Source: Allopusillimonas ginsengisoli
GTDB taxonomy: Bacteria; Pseudomonadota; Gammaproteobacteria; Burkholderiales; Burkholderiaceae_B
DNA length: 64,000 nt
Assembly (NCBI GenBank): GCA_005239165.1
Contig: RAPG01000003.1
Coordinates: 310,001 to 374,000 of the forward strand
Reading direction: 5' to 3'
Part shown: one piece after another, positions 15,243 through 25,363 of the stretch
Position numbering within the stretch: position 1 is the first letter of the stretch
Layout: every line of letters begins with the position of its first letter
The notes under the pieces: model-generated
What the model was told of the DNA's origin: nothing
The model's input: only the letters and a program-made list of their open reading frames with translations
The model's database searches: none
Translations under genes and position numbers: made by a program

Positions 15243-17350
15243 GTCAAGCTCTGGACGCCCTGCTGAACCCCCAGTCGGTGGCCGTGATCGGAGCCTCCAA
15301 CTCTCCGGCGCGAATCGGCGGACGCCCAATCAATAACCTTCTTCTCACGGGGTTTGAAGGCAAGATGTATCCGGTGAACCCAAAATACACTGAGGTGCAG
15401 GGGTTGCAGTCGTATGCTGATATCAGCGAGCTCCCCGGTCCGATCGATTGCGCCATTGTTGCAGTGCCGGTGGCGGGCCTGATCGATACCGCTCGTGCAT
15501 GTGCTGATTCGGGCGTGCGCTCAGCAGTGATATTTACGTCGGGGCTAGCCGAAATCGGCGCACAGGGGGCGGCGATTCAGCAGGAGCTCACTGCCATTGC
15601 CAAGGCTGCGGACATGCGCATAGTCGGTCCAAATTGTCTGGGCGTGGCGGCACCTTCCCAGCATTGGTACGGTACCTTCGCCAACTTCCCGTCCATGAGC
15701 CTGGTGCGATCGGGATCGCTAGGAATCATCAGTCAGTCGGGTGCTTACGGCTCGCACCTCTACATGGCAGCACAAATGCGCGGCCTGGGCGTACGCTACT
15801 GGGTTACAACTGGCAACGAAGCCGATATCGACGTCGCCGAAGTTATTGAATACTACGCCACAAGCTCTGAGGTCAAAGTTATTGTGGCCTACGCTGAGGG
15901 TGTGCGCGATATGGGCGCGATGAAGCGAGCGTTGGCCGCTGCCCATACAGCACGCAAGCCCGTGATTTTCATGAAAGTAGGCCGGTCTGTCGTGGGGGCA
16001 GCGGCAGCCGCCTCGCACACGGGTTCGCTCGCTGGTGCAGACGCCCTTTACGATGCGCTCTTTGCGCAGTATGGGGTATACCGCGCGGTCACTACTGAGG
16101 AAATGCTTGACGTTGCCTATGCTTGTCAATTTGGCGAATTTCCAAAGGGTAAGAGACTTTGCTTGCAAACCATTTCGGGTGGCGTCGGCGTTCTCATGGC
16201 CGACGCCGCTGAAGAAGCAGAACTGCAATTGCCCGTTCTGTCCGATATGGTGCAGCAACGTATCGTCGAGCTGATTCCCTTTGCCGGCACGCGCAACCCG
16301 GTAGATTTCACCGGTGCGGCAATGGCCGAGCCCAAGCTGATCGAGGAAATCTCAGATCTGGTCATCTGCAGTGGCCAGTACGACAGCCACCTGATCTACA
16401 TGGCATCAGTGGCGTCATCTGCGCTGACACGAGATGCGCTGGCAGAGATTTACGGCCGGATGCGCAAGACGCACGAGAGCCAAACGTTGATGTTAAGCAT
16501 CATAGCTTCTCCCGAGGATAGAGAGCATTACGAGCGGCTCAGGATTCCGTGCTTCCAGGATCCGTCGCTGGCTGTGCGCGCCATGGCGGCGCTTACCCAC
16601 TTTGGCGAAGCCTTTGAACGCCCGCTGCCGGCGACCACATTTGAGCGGCCACTCGGAGCTCTTGACGTGCCGGACACTGCGATCGATGAATACCAAGCCA
16701 AGAAAATACTGCAAAGCTGGGGCATCCCGGTAACGTCAGATTTAATGGTGCATTCCAGGCAAGAAGCCATAGAGGCCTGGGCATCGATCAATGGGTCCGC
16801 TGTCATGAAGATCGTCGCTGCTGAAATTCTTCACAAGACCGAGATCGGTGGTGTCATCCTGAACGTCACCTCAGCCGAGGCAGCTGCGGATGCATATGAT
16901 GCGCTGATGCAGCGTGCGCACATGGCCTGTTCCGACGTGAAGGACGTTTCTGTTCTGGTCACTCCGATGATTCAGGGAGGAATAGAGACCGTGCTCGGCG
17001 TGTCGAACGACCCTCTGTTCGGACCGGTGGTCATGTGTGGTCTGGGCGGCGTCTTGATCGAGGTACTGCGAGATGTCACCTTCCACCTGGCGCCGTTTGA
17101 CGAAGATGAAGCTCGCCGCATGATTGATGAAATCCGCAGCAGGGCAGTGCTTGATGGCGTTCGCGGTGCAGAAGCATCTGATATTGACACACTGGCCCGT
17201 GCTCTTTCTCAGCTGTCGATATTTGCTGCGGCGAATGTGCAGACGATTCAATCCGTAGATGTGAACCCATTTGTGGTGCTATCGAGTGGTGCCGTGGCGC
17301 TTGATGCTCTCATCATTCCGAAATCCAGAGGGGTGGCTGAAACGCCATGA
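15239..17350 (+). CDS. ADP-forming acyl-CoA synthetase (acetate-CoA ligase family, alpha-beta fusion)
   Basis: A 703-residue single-chain acyl-CoA synthetase of the NDP-forming class. It has an N-terminal CoA-binding Rossmann domain (VAVIGASNSPARIGG), succinyl-CoA-ligase-like domains (IVGPNCLGV, IISQSGAYG) with the phospho-accepting histidine in SHTGSLAG (His260), and a C-terminal ATP-grasp domain (VMKIVAAEILHKTEIGG, PLFGPVVMCGLGG). It converts a free acid plus CoA and ATP to acyl-CoA, ADP and Pi, so it is the likely activation step for a carboxylic acid imported by the TRAP system that follows. The start overlaps the AtuA stop (ATGA). It is the last gene of the tight run beginning at 5752. 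Confidence 0.88.
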   Translation: MSQALDALLNPQSVAVIGASNSPARIGGRPINNLLLTGFEGKMYPVNPKYTEVQGLQSYADISELPGPIDCAIVAVPVAGLIDTARACADSGVRSAVIFTSGLAEIGAQGAAIQQELTAIAKAADMRIVGPNCLGVAAPSQHWYGTFANFPSMSLVRSGSLGIISQSGAYGSHLYMAAQMRGLGVRYWVTTGNEADIDVAEVIEYYATSSEVKVIVAYAEGVRDMGAMKRALAAAHTARKPVIFMKVGRSVVGAAAAASHTGSLAGADALYDALFAQYGVYRAVTTEEMLDVAYACQFGEFPKGKRLCLQTISGGVGVLMADAAEEAELQLPVLSDMVQQRIVELIPFAGTRNPVDFTGAAMAEPKLIEEISDLVICSGQYDSHLIYMASVASSALTRDALAEIYGRMRKTHESQTLMLSIIASPEDREHYERLRIPCFQDPSLAVRAMAALTHFGEAFERPLPATTFERPLGALDVPDTAIDEYQAKKILQSWGIPVTSDLMVHSRQEAIEAWASINGSAVMKIVAAEILHKTEIGGVILNVTSAEAAADAYDALMQRAHMACSDVKDVSVLVTPMIQGGIETVLGVSNDPLFGPVVMCGLGGVLIEVLRDVTFHLAPFDEDEARRMIDEIRSRAVLDGVRGAEASDIDTLARALSQLSIFAAANVQTIQSVDVNPFVVLSSGAVALDALIIPKSRGVAETP

Positions 17351-17414
17351 TGAACCAGCCTCAATTAGAAGGGCGGGATTGATAAGTAGTTTTATTAAAT
17401 AAACAGGAGACAGT

Positions 17415-18518
17415 ATGTACAAGTTCATCGCCACTCTCGTCACGGGAGCCTTGGCCTTCGCCCCAGTAGCTAACGCTGAGCAATTAACTTACGGCACTTA
17501 TTTCAAGGCCGGGCACAACATCATCGTAGATGCTGTAAAGCCCTATCTGGATGAGGTCACACAGAAAACCAATAATTCGCTCACCTTTAAGCTGTTTACT
17601 GATGGCACAGTAGTCGGCGCCACAACTGCCGCCAAGGGGATACAGCAAGGTTTGGTTGATATGGGGACCATTCTCCCAATTTATGTTCCATCGACATTTC
17701 CCATGACGGCTCTGCTCAGCAGCCTGCCGCTGTCCCAAACTAACTCTCTTATTGAGACCGGTGTCATCAATGAGCTGTTTTTTCTAGACTGCGACGAATG
17801 CCAGCCAGAGTGGGCCAACACCAACATCAAGCCGCTGGGAATGTATGGCAGCTCTCCCTATTTGCTGCAATGTTCAAAGGAAATCAATGAACTCGACGAC
17901 CTCAAGGGCAAACGCATTCAGGGCACTGGTGAATTCGGCTCAGTGGCGAGTGCGCTTGGCGGCTTGCCCATTGGCTTGACCGGGTCTGAACTCTATTCAG
18001 GAATGAGCCAGGGAACGCTTGATTGCGTGATTGGTACCGTCGCCTGGCTCGACACCTACGGGCTTAAGGACGTGGTGAAGTACATAGTCGATGTCCCGCT
18101 TGGCGTGTTCCGCCCAGTCAGCCAGATGAACATTAATTCCAAAAAATGGAACAAGCTAAGCAAAGAACAGCAGCAAGCGATGATCGATGGTCTGCCGGCG
18201 ATGGTGGCTAATTCGGCCTATGGATATGCCGAAGAAGATCGCACTGCTCGTGACAAAGGCCTGGCGGCTGGTATCAAATTTGCACCGCCACCCGAGGGCT
18301 TTATGCAAGCGTTTGAGAAGGTCAGCAATGAGGGGGGGGAGCGCTTTATAAAGCTTGCCAAAAAAAATGGCATGAAGAATCCACAACGTTTGCTCGACCG
18401 ATATCTGGAGCTACAACAAGAATGGGGTGACATCGTCGCCAACGTCAAATCGAAGGATGATTATGAAGCGGCTCTTCGCGATCGAATCTTCACGAAAGTA
18501 AAGTGGTCTGACAAGTAG
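17415..18518 (+). CDS. TRAP transporter substrate-binding protein (DctP/TAXI-like family)
   Basis: A 367-residue periplasmic receptor with an N-terminal signal peptide (FIATLVTGALAFAPVANA) and the DctP-type binding fold: LTYGTYFKAGHNII, GTVVGATTAAKGIQQGLVDMG, LDDLKGKRIQGTGEFGSVA, and PVSQMNINSKKWNKLS near the hinge. TRAP receptors usually bind carboxylates through a conserved Arg, and this fits uptake of a branched or terpenoid acid. Three Cys lie in LDCDECQPEW and LLQCS, giving a possible disulfide. A GGAGAC site precedes the ATG. Both permease subunits follow. The ligand is inferred from the surrounding operon and not from the sequence. Confidence 0.88.
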   Translation: MYKFIATLVTGALAFAPVANAEQLTYGTYFKAGHNIIVDAVKPYLDEVTQKTNNSLTFKLFTDGTVVGATTAAKGIQQGLVDMGTILPIYVPSTFPMTALLSSLPLSQTNSLIETGVINELFFLDCDECQPEWANTNIKPLGMYGSSPYLLQCSKEINELDDLKGKRIQGTGEFGSVASALGGLPIGLTGSELYSGMSQGTLDCVIGTVAWLDTYGLKDVVKYIVDVPLGVFRPVSQMNINSKKWNKLSKEQQQAMIDGLPAMVANSAYGYAEEDRTARDKGLAAGIKFAPPPEGFMQAFEKVSNEGGERFIKLAKKNGMKNPQRLLDRYLELQQEWGDIVANVKSKDDYEAALRDRIFTKVKWSDK

Positions 18519-18535
18519 TTATACCAGGAGCTGAT

Positions 18536-19015
18536 ATGCGCGGATTCATTATTGCGGTCAACCGTCTCTTCTTATTCGTCGGAGGTCTGATTCTGTTGCT
18601 GATGACCGTGCAGATTGGGCTCGTTGCAGTTACACGCACACTGTTTGGTGTTGCCTTTGACGGCAGCGTTGAAATAGCGAAGTTTTACTACATGGTGGCG
18701 CTTTCTGTGCTCGCGCTGGGCGCTGTTCAGGCCCAGCGTGAGCACATCATCGTCGAGATTTTTACGCAATGGATGGGTCGGCGCGCAACGGCAGTGCTCG
18801 ACTGGTGCGCGCTGGTTTTCACGACTATCTATGCCTCAGTTTTGACGTGGGGCTGCCTGCTGGCGGCGATCGACGCGTATGAATCCAGCGAGTCGTATCG
18901 CCTGTTCGCCTATGACTTAACCATCTGGCCATCTCGCTGGGTTCTGGCCATCGGGCTATTCGGCTTCTTGGTCAATGCGATCTACATGATTTTTTCCCGG
19001 CGGCAGAAGCTCTGA
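18536..19015 (+). CDS. TRAP transporter small permease (DctQ)
   Basis: A 159-residue membrane protein with four hydrophobic segments (about residues 9-30, 45-65, 85-108, 127-151) and the DctQ signature EIAKFYYMVALSVLALGAVQAQREHI. It forms the stator-like partner of the large permease. CAGGAGC precedes the ATG, and the gene follows the receptor with a 17-base gap. The large permease starts 141 bases further on, a wider gap than usual for this pair. Confidence 0.9.
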   Translation: MRGFIIAVNRLFLFVGGLILLLMTVQIGLVAVTRTLFGVAFDGSVEIAKFYYMVALSVLALGAVQAQREHIIVEIFTQWMGRRATAVLDWCALVFTTIYASVLTWGCLLAAIDAYESSESYRLFAYDLTIWPSRWVLAIGLFGFLVNAIYMIFSRRQKL

Positions 19016-19156
19016 TTTAAGCGCCGTTCTCGATCATGCTTATCTTTACGTTAATTATGTAGGGACGGGTTCGCTTAACGAGTTAGTGCGGGGATGAAGA
19101 TGCCTCGTGCGTCGAGTGGGTACGTAGCACCTTGTCTGCTCTAAAAGGACTGTTCC
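19016..19156. other. unusually wide gap between TRAP permease genes
   Basis: A 141-base non-coding gap where DctQ and DctM genes normally abut, overlap or are fused. It contains no clear gene, hairpin terminator or repeat; a weak AAAAGGA site lies close before the dctM ATG. Confidence 0.5.
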
Positions 19157-20470
19157 ATGAATGAAATATACGGTATTGCAGGCTTGGTGGGTCTCATCGT
19201 CCTGCTAGCCGTTCGCATTCCGATTGCTGTCGCGTTAGGATCAGTGGCAATGATTGGCCTCACCATGATCCTGGGTTTTGACACGATGATAGGTGCGGCG
19301 GGTACGCTCACCTTCGACTTTGTCGCCAGTTGGGAACTGTCGGCGATTCCGCTGTTTATCCTTATGGGCGCAGTCAGTTCCCGCAGCGGGCTAGTTGCCA
19401 GTCTGTTCGAGGTTGCAAGAGTCTGGATGGCACGCATTCCCGGTGGTCTGGCCGTGGCGACGAACCTGTCGGCGGCAGGATTTGCCGCAGCTTCTGGTTC
19501 TTCGCTCGCAACCACTGCCGCCATGGGCGAACTCGCCATACCAGAAATGTTGCGGGCACGCTATCAGCCTGGACTTGCATGCGCGGTTGTCGCTGCCTCT
19601 GGCACACTCGGCGCGTTGATTCCCCCAAGTATTTTGTTGATCATCTTTGGCCTGCTCGCTGAAGTGTCTATCGGCGACCTCTTGCTCGCCGGAATAGTCC
19701 CCGGACTGCTGACGGCCGCAGCTTACGGAGCACTGATCATCATCCGTTGCACCATCAATCCGAGCCTGTCGCCGAGAGATGACGCCGCCATGCAAGTGCC
19801 GCTCGCCGAGCGTTTCAGGATGTTGATGACTGTATGGCCGCTACCAGTGCTGGTGATCAGTGTGGTCGGTACCATTTACTCTGGTCTTGCTACGGCTACC
19901 GAAGCTGCGGCGTTAGGTTGTCTGGCGGCAATTGTGATTGCTCTCGGTATGCGGCGCCTGACCTGGGCCATTATGGTGGACAGCTTGCGCAACACCCTGC
20001 AGATGACCAGCATGATTTTCTTTATCGTGCTCGGAGCTGTGTTGTTTTCTAAATTTCTGGCTATTACTGGCATGCCCGAAATGATCGCAAGGGCTGCCGG
20101 TTTTACTAAAGACAACCCCTACCTTATGTTCTTCGTCATGTCGATTATCTTTCTGATACTCGGAATGTTTGTCGATTCGCTGGGCATGATGTTGCTGACG
20201 GTCCCCATCTTTCTGCCATTGGTGCGAGAAAGCGGGTTTAGTCTCATCTGGTTCGGCGTCTTTGTCGTCAAGTGGATAGAGATCGGCCTGATCACACCTC
20301 CGTTGGGAATGAATGCGTTCATCGTAAAAGGTGTCGTCGGAGACAAGGTGAGTTTGGGGACCATCTTCAAGGGACTACTGTGGTTTATTGCGGTGGAATT
20401 CGTGATCATGATCACGCTGGTCGCATTTCCTGAAATCGTGACCTTTATCCCCGATCTGGCACGAAACTGA
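19157..20470 (+). CDS. TRAP transporter large permease (DctM)
   Basis: A 437-residue polytopic inner-membrane protein with about 11-12 hydrophobic segments. DctM features: VRIPIAVALGSVAMIGL, ASGSSLATTAAMGELAIPEM, LGALIPPSILLIIFGLLAEVS and the C-terminal EIGLITPPLGMNAFIVKGV. It uses the sodium gradient to move the receptor-delivered acid. AAAAGGA lies before the ATG. With the receptor and small subunit it makes a complete TRAP system. Confidence 0.92.
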   Translation: MNEIYGIAGLVGLIVLLAVRIPIAVALGSVAMIGLTMILGFDTMIGAAGTLTFDFVASWELSAIPLFILMGAVSSRSGLVASLFEVARVWMARIPGGLAVATNLSAAGFAAASGSSLATTAAMGELAIPEMLRARYQPGLACAVVAASGTLGALIPPSILLIIFGLLAEVSIGDLLLAGIVPGLLTAAAYGALIIIRCTINPSLSPRDDAAMQVPLAERFRMLMTVWPLPVLVISVVGTIYSGLATATEAAALGCLAAIVIALGMRRLTWAIMVDSLRNTLQMTSMIFFIVLGAVLFSKFLAITGMPEMIARAAGFTKDNPYLMFFVMSIIFLILGMFVDSLGMMLLTVPIFLPLVRESGFSLIWFGVFVVKWIEIGLITPPLGMNAFIVKGVVGDKVSLGTIFKGLLWFIAVEFVIMITLVAFPEIVTFIPDLARN

Positions 20471-20510
20471 CACATTCACAGTCGGCATATTCTATATAGG
20501 AGTTTTGATA

Positions 20511-21656
20511 ATGCGGTTTACACAAGAGCATCGTAGTCTTTACGACACCACCAGCAATTTCATAAAAAATGAAATAAACCCTCACGTCGATGAGTGGGAA
20601 AAGGCGGGTATCTTCCCGGCCCATGAGCTATTCAAGAAAATGGGCGATCTCGGTCTTCTTGGAATTGACAAGCCGGAACAGTTCGGGGGGCTAGGTCTGG
20701 ACTGGAGCTACACCCTCATGTTCTCGGAAGCATTGGGCGAGATCGCTTGCGGCGGCATCCCCATGGCCGTCGGTGTACAGGCATGCATGGCCACTCCGGC
20801 GTTAGCCCGGTTCGGTTCGGATGAACTAAGGCAGGAATTCCTTATGCCGACCATCGCTGGTGATTACGTCGCTTGCCTTGGGGTATCCGAAGTCGGTGCT
20901 GGTTCGGATGTCGCATCTATAAAAACCACTGCGCGCTCAGATGGTGATGACTACATCATCAGTGGAAGCAAAATGTGGATAACAAACGGCACTCAAGCTG
21001 ATTTTATGTGCATGCTGGCAAATACCAGCGCGGATCCGGCCCATCGTAATAAATCATTGATTATTGTTCCACTGAAATCCAAAGGTGTAACGATTTCGAA
21101 AAAGCTCGAGAAGCTTGGTATGCGATCGTCGGATACTGCACAAATACATTTTGATGATGTAAGAGTTCCAAAGAAGAACAGGATCGGGGAAGAGGGTCAG
21201 GGGTTTTTTTATCAGATGCGCCAATTCCAGGAAGAGAGAATGTTTGCCGCAGCAAAACAAGTAATGGCGATGGAAAACGCTGTCAGAGATGTAATTAATT
21301 ACACGTCTCAACGCACGGCATTTGGCAAGTCTTTGATAGAAAATCAATCCATACAATTTCGTCTCGCAGAATTGGAGACGGAGATTGAGTCACTCCGGGC
21401 GTTGTTATACCGGTCCGTAGAAAACTACGTAGCAGGCGAAGATGTGACCCCGTTGGCTTCAATGGCGAAATTAAAGGCAGGAAGACTGGCACGTGAAGTC
21501 GCCGATAGTTGTCTTCAATATTATGGCGGGATGGGCTTTATGAACGAAACCCCAATCAGCCGAATGTTTCGTGATACGCGTCTGGCGTCAATTGGAGGGG
21601 GGGCTGACGAGATCATGCTGACGATTGTGGCTAAAAACATGATAAAGCGACGATGA
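20511..21656 (+). CDS. acyl-CoA dehydrogenase, AtuD-like (citronellyl-CoA dehydrogenase type)
   Basis: A 381-residue acyl-CoA dehydrogenase. Domain marks are INPHVDEWEKAG at the N-terminus, LGVSEVGAGSDVASIKT and KMWITNGTQADFMC in the beta domain, and GGMGFMNETPISRMFRDTRL with GGGADEIM at the C-terminus, where the Glu (about residue 367) sits at the usual catalytic-base position. From memory of the family it resembles AtuD, which oxidises citronellyl-CoA to geranyl-CoA. TAGGAG lies eight bases before the ATG at 20511; a TTG two codons earlier is less likely. The base composition here is visibly more AT-rich than in the upstream operon, hinting at a different source. Confidence 0.85.
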   Translation: MRFTQEHRSLYDTTSNFIKNEINPHVDEWEKAGIFPAHELFKKMGDLGLLGIDKPEQFGGLGLDWSYTLMFSEALGEIACGGIPMAVGVQACMATPALARFGSDELRQEFLMPTIAGDYVACLGVSEVGAGSDVASIKTTARSDGDDYIISGSKMWITNGTQADFMCMLANTSADPAHRNKSLIIVPLKSKGVTISKKLEKLGMRSSDTAQIHFDDVRVPKKNRIGEEGQGFFYQMRQFQEERMFAAAKQVMAMENAVRDVINYTSQRTAFGKSLIENQSIQFRLAELETEIESLRALLYRSVENYVAGEDVTPLASMAKLKAGRLAREVADSCLQYYGGMGFMNETPISRMFRDTRLASIGGGADEIMLTIVAKNMIKRR

Positions 21657-21847
21657 CATGAATAATAGCCGTTCTCATATAAAGCCGTGCACCTACAGCG
21701 AAATCAACGGTGCAAATGGTGAAAGCACGGAGAGTCTTGCGAAACGTGATCACGGGTTGTGTTTTATGGGGAACTGTTTATGTGCCTTGTACACCGGTTT
21801 CCTGATATTTGATCAATCTGTTGCGTAGTTATAAAAGGCACAATCTT

Positions 21848-23106
21848 ATGTTTGATAAACAGCTGATTAATTCTTACCCCGAGCCTGAGAAGCCCGTCCA
21901 GAATGCCGGAGGCGCACTGGATGGGTTACTGGTTATAGATTTTACGCATTTTGTGGCGGGGCCACTGGCGACAATGATGCTGGCTGATTTTGGCGCAAAG
22001 GTTATAAAAATTGAATCGCCAATTGGGGGCGATGGTTTTCGCCAATACCCGCCGCACGATAAAAAAGACGCCAGTCTGGGTGCGCCATTTATATGGGCAA
22101 ATCGTAATAAGGCCAGTATCGCTTTAAATCTAAAGACAGCTGAAGGGGTCGAAGTTGCGCGGGAGCTTATTAAAAAGGCTGATATTGTTGTCGAAAATTT
22201 TTCCACCGGCGTCATGGACCGCTTGGGATTAAGTTATGAATCCTGCGTGGCTACCAACGAAAAGCTAATTTACTGTTCCATCTCTGCATATGGGCGGGAA
22301 GGAAAATATTCTAAACGAGTGGGCTTCGATCCCATCGTTCAGGCAGAAAGTGGGTTTATGTCAATGAACGGCTATCCCGACCGGCATGGGGTACGCTCGC
22401 GAGCTTCGGTTATGGACATAAGCACCGCGCTGACAGCAAGTAACGCTATAGCGATGGCTCTCTGCGCGCGACACAAAGACGGCAAGGGGCAGTTTATTGA
22501 GGTGCCGCTTTTCGATACTTCGGTATTGATGACAGGGTTTGGAGCAATGCAGTGCCTTACTACGGGTGCCGAACTGCAGCGTGATGGCAATGAAACCCCC
22601 GATGCCTGTCCTTCCGGTGTATTTAAATGCGCAGACCGCGAATTTTATATGACATGTGGCACCGACAGTATTTTCCGCCGATTATTCGAAATAGCTCTTG
22701 AGCGGCCAGACATAGCGAATGATCAGTCGCTGCAGCTCTGTGCTGATCGGGTAGGGCAGCGCGATCGCTTGTCATCCATAATCAATAATGCGGTAGCAGG
22801 TATAGAGTGGATGGCGCTAAGTGAGAAATTGACAGCGGCGTCAGTTCCCCATGGGCTTGTTAATACGCTTGCGGAGGCGTTGCAAAGCGATTTATCCAAG
22901 TCGAGAAATCTTATTGGCAGGGTGCAACATCCGGTAATTGGATGGATTCCAATATCAGGAATCCAATTCATTTGTCTCGTACCCCAGTGGTTGAACCACA
23001 GCCTGCACCAACATTAGGTAAAGATACAGAAGGCGTTTTAAGAGAGCTTCTCCAGTATACCGATGCCGATATCAGAAAGTATCGTGATGCGGGAGTTTTT
23101 GACTGA
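21848..23106 (+). pseudogene. class III (CaiB/BaiF) CoA-transferase, frameshifted near the 3' end
   Basis: A family III acyl-CoA transferase that swaps CoA between an acyl-CoA and a free acid. Visible motifs: VIDFTHFVAGPLATMMLADF, AKVIKIESP, NRNKASIALNLK and GFDPIVQAESGFM, which contains the catalytic-Asp region. The open frame ends at 23017 with unrelated residues, but the true C-terminus (NPIHLSRTPVVEPQPAPTLG, then LRELLQYTDADIRKYRDAGV) continues in another frame and stops at 23104-23106. One missing A near 22960-22961 explains it and restores about 419 residues. The ATG at 21848 begins the conserved protein. The catalytic part is intact, so even the shifted form might fold partly. The gene is AT-richer than the rest of the cluster. 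Confidence 0.82.
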
Positions 23107-23268
23107 GTTGGGTAAATTCTGGAAACGCTTCAGGTCGTTCTGACGATATTGACCTGCCTCCAGACACGCCGCGTGTTGGTTCCGTTGAATCAGATTTTCG
23201 GGGCTGACTAAATAACACCCCAGGCAGTTAACAATGCCATACCTTTGTTCACCATTCCAGGAGACTAC

Positions 23269-24468
23269 ATGCGTGAAGCTGTAATCGTATCCACTGCACG
23301 TACCCCGCTGACCAAGGCGCACCGCGGGGAATTCAACAACACTCCAGGTGCCCAGCTGGGTGCGTTTTCGGTGGAGGCTGCTGTACAGCGCGCCGGCATC
23401 GAACCTGACCTGATTGAAGACCTGATTTGGGGCTGTGGCTACCCTGAAGGAACAACCGGTCGCAATATCGGACGCCAGACTGCGCTACGCGCCGGTCTGC
23501 CCGTGACGGTGGGCGGCATAGTCATCAACCGTTTTTGCTCCTCGAGCCTGCAGGCCATTGCTGTGGCTGCCGGGCGTATCGTGGTCGAAGGGGTGCCCGC
23601 AATCATTGCGGGCGGTGTTGAGAGTGTTTCGCTCTTGAGTCCGACAGGCCGAAATGGCACTACAGAGATAGATCCCTGGTTGCTAAGGCACAAGCCCGAA
23701 CTATTTATGGAGATGGTCGACACCGCCGATGTGGTGGCTCAGCGCTACGGCATCACTCGAGAAGATCAAGACGCTTTTGCACTGCTCAGTCAGCAGCGCA
23801 CTGCGGCTGCACAGGCGGCTGGTGTTTACGACAATGAGATCGTGCCTTGTGCAACCACCATGACCGAGAAGAACAGGGAGACGGGTGAAGTTACTTATCG
23901 CGACGTAGTTGCCACCCGGGACAACTGCAATCGACCTGCGACAACTATCGAGGGTCTGGCCGGGCTGCAGCCTGTCAAGGGCACCGGCATGTTTGTTACC
24001 GCTGGCAATGCCTCGCAGCTGTCTGATGGCTCGGCCGCTTGCGTCATGATGGAAGCTAAAGAGGCGGAACGTCGCGGCGTTCGTCCTTTGGGTGCGTTCC
24101 GAGGCTTTGCCGTTGCCGGTTGCAAGGCCGACGAGATGGGAATTGGTCCCGTTTTTGCCGTACCGCGCTTGCTTGAGCGTGCCGGCCTCAAGGTGGAAGA
24201 CATTGACCTTTGGGAGTTGAACGAGGCCTTTGCTTCGCAGGCGCTGTATTGCCAGCGCAAGCTGGGCATCCCCATGGAGCGTCTGAACGTCAACGGCGGG
24301 GCGATTTCCATCGGTCATCCCTTTGGCATGACAGGCGCCCGGTTGACCGGCCACATCCTCTTGGAGGGTCAGCGTCGCAAGGCACGTGGCGAGCGGGTCA
24401 AGTGGGGTGTTGTGACGATGTGCGTGGGCGGCGGTATGGGCGCGGCCGGATTGTTCGAAATTTTCTGA
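23269..24468 (+). CDS. thiolase (acetyl-CoA acyltransferase)
   Basis: A 399-residue thiolase that cleaves a 3-oxoacyl-CoA with CoA. Nucleophile Cys90 lies in [11 protein letters not shown], the [17 protein letters not shown] segment carries the catalytic His, and [13 protein letters not shown] holds the second Cys. [17 protein letters not shown] is also typical. CAGGAGACTAC precedes the ATG at 23269. In the proposed pathway it would release acetyl-CoA from the 3-oxoacyl-CoA left after loss of the carboxylated side chain. It is spaced from the preceding CoA-transferase by 162 bases. Confidence 0.92.
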   Translation: MREAVIVSTARTPLTKAHRGEFNNTPGAQLGAFSVEAAVQRAGIEPDLIEDLIWGCGYPEGTTGRNIGRQTALRAGLPVTVGGIVINRFCSSSLQAIAVAAGRIVVEGVPAIIAGGVESVSLLSPTGRNGTTEIDPWLLRHKPELFMEMVDTADVVAQRYGITREDQDAFALLSQQRTAAAQAAGVYDNEIVPCATTMTEKNRETGEVTYRDVVATRDNCNRPATTIEGLAGLQPVKGTGMFVTAGNASQLSDGSAACVMMEAKEAERRGVRPLGAFRGFAVAGCKADEMGIGPVFAVPRLLERAGLKVEDIDLWELNEAFASQALYCQRKLGIPMERLNVNGGAISIGHPFGMTGARLTGHILLEGQRRKARGERVKWGVVTMCVGGGMGAAGLFEIF

Positions 24469-24495
24469 ATCAACTTACATTTAATCAGGACCACA

Positions 24496-25296
24496 ATGGA
24501 CCAGCCACTTTTGATACACCGCGAAGGCGCGGTGCTAATCCTGACCAACAATAACCCTTTGGCACGTAATGCGCTTTCGCCTGGTTTGTACGCGGACTTA
24601 CAACAGGCGCTGCACGACGCCGGCAACGACCCCACATTGGGGGCCATCGTTTTAACAGGCCAGGGCGGGCAATTTTGCGCTGGCGGCGATCTGCGCTTGC
24701 TCGCCACGCGGCGTGAACTGCCGATCGAGGAGCGCCGCGCGAAGATGGAGTCGTTGCACGATATGCTGCGCGCGCTGCGTGACTGCCCCAAGCCTGTCAT
24801 CGCTGCCGTCGAAGGCGCGGCTGCTGGTGGCGGGCTTTCTCTCGCATTGGCCTGCGATATGTTAGTAACAGCGAAAAATGCAGTATTTACGGTCGCACAG
24901 GTGAAGGTAGGGCTCACGCCCGATGCCGGAGCCTCCGCCTTTCTGGCTGAATTCGTCTCGCGCCAAGTGTTGACTGAGCTGTGCCTGACCGGTGATCGCG
25001 TGAGTGGTGAGCGCTTGCATCAGCTCGGCTGCGTCAACCGGCTGACTGAGCCCGGCGAGGCGCTGCAGGTCAGCATGGCATTGGCAGGGCAGATTGCCGC
25101 CGGCCCCATGCAAGCCATGTCGAACATTAAGAATCTGTGTCGCCAGGCGCAATACAACACGCTGGAGCAGCAACTGGAGTTGGAGGCGCAATACATGGTG
25201 CAAGCGCAAGGTAGTGAGGAATCGCGCGAGGGTATTAGTGCTTTTCTTGAAAAACGCGCTCCAGACTACATTAGGCTGCGTCAGCCGAATCCATAG
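24496..25296 (+). CDS. enoyl-CoA hydratase/isomerase family protein (crotonase)
   Basis: A 266-residue crotonase with the oxyanion-hole loops GQFCAGGDLRLLA and AAAGGGLSLALACDML. The two glutamates of a classical hydratase are missing: the first site reads Ser in GGGLSLALACD and the second Gln in FTVAQVKVGLTPDAGA. The LTPDAG motif instead carries an Asp as in PaaG-type enoyl-CoA isomerases. A delta3-delta2 isomerase or related role is therefore more likely than simple hydration. It follows the thiolase after 27 bases and is probably co-transcribed. Confidence 0.82.
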   Translation: MDQPLLIHREGAVLILTNNNPLARNALSPGLYADLQQALHDAGNDPTLGAIVLTGQGGQFCAGGDLRLLATRRELPIEERRAKMESLHDMLRALRDCPKPVIAAVEGAAAGGGLSLALACDMLVTAKNAVFTVAQVKVGLTPDAGASAFLAEFVSRQVLTELCLTGDRVSGERLHQLGCVNRLTEPGEALQVSMALAGQIAAGPMQAMSNIKNLCRQAQYNTLEQQLELEAQYMVQAQGSEESREGISAFLEKRAPDYIRLRQPNP

Positions 25297-25363
25297 GGTT
25301 TTGACCTGGCTTGATGGCCTCAGTGCAGATTCTCCCGTTTTGCAGTCAAATAGAAGTGAGTAA

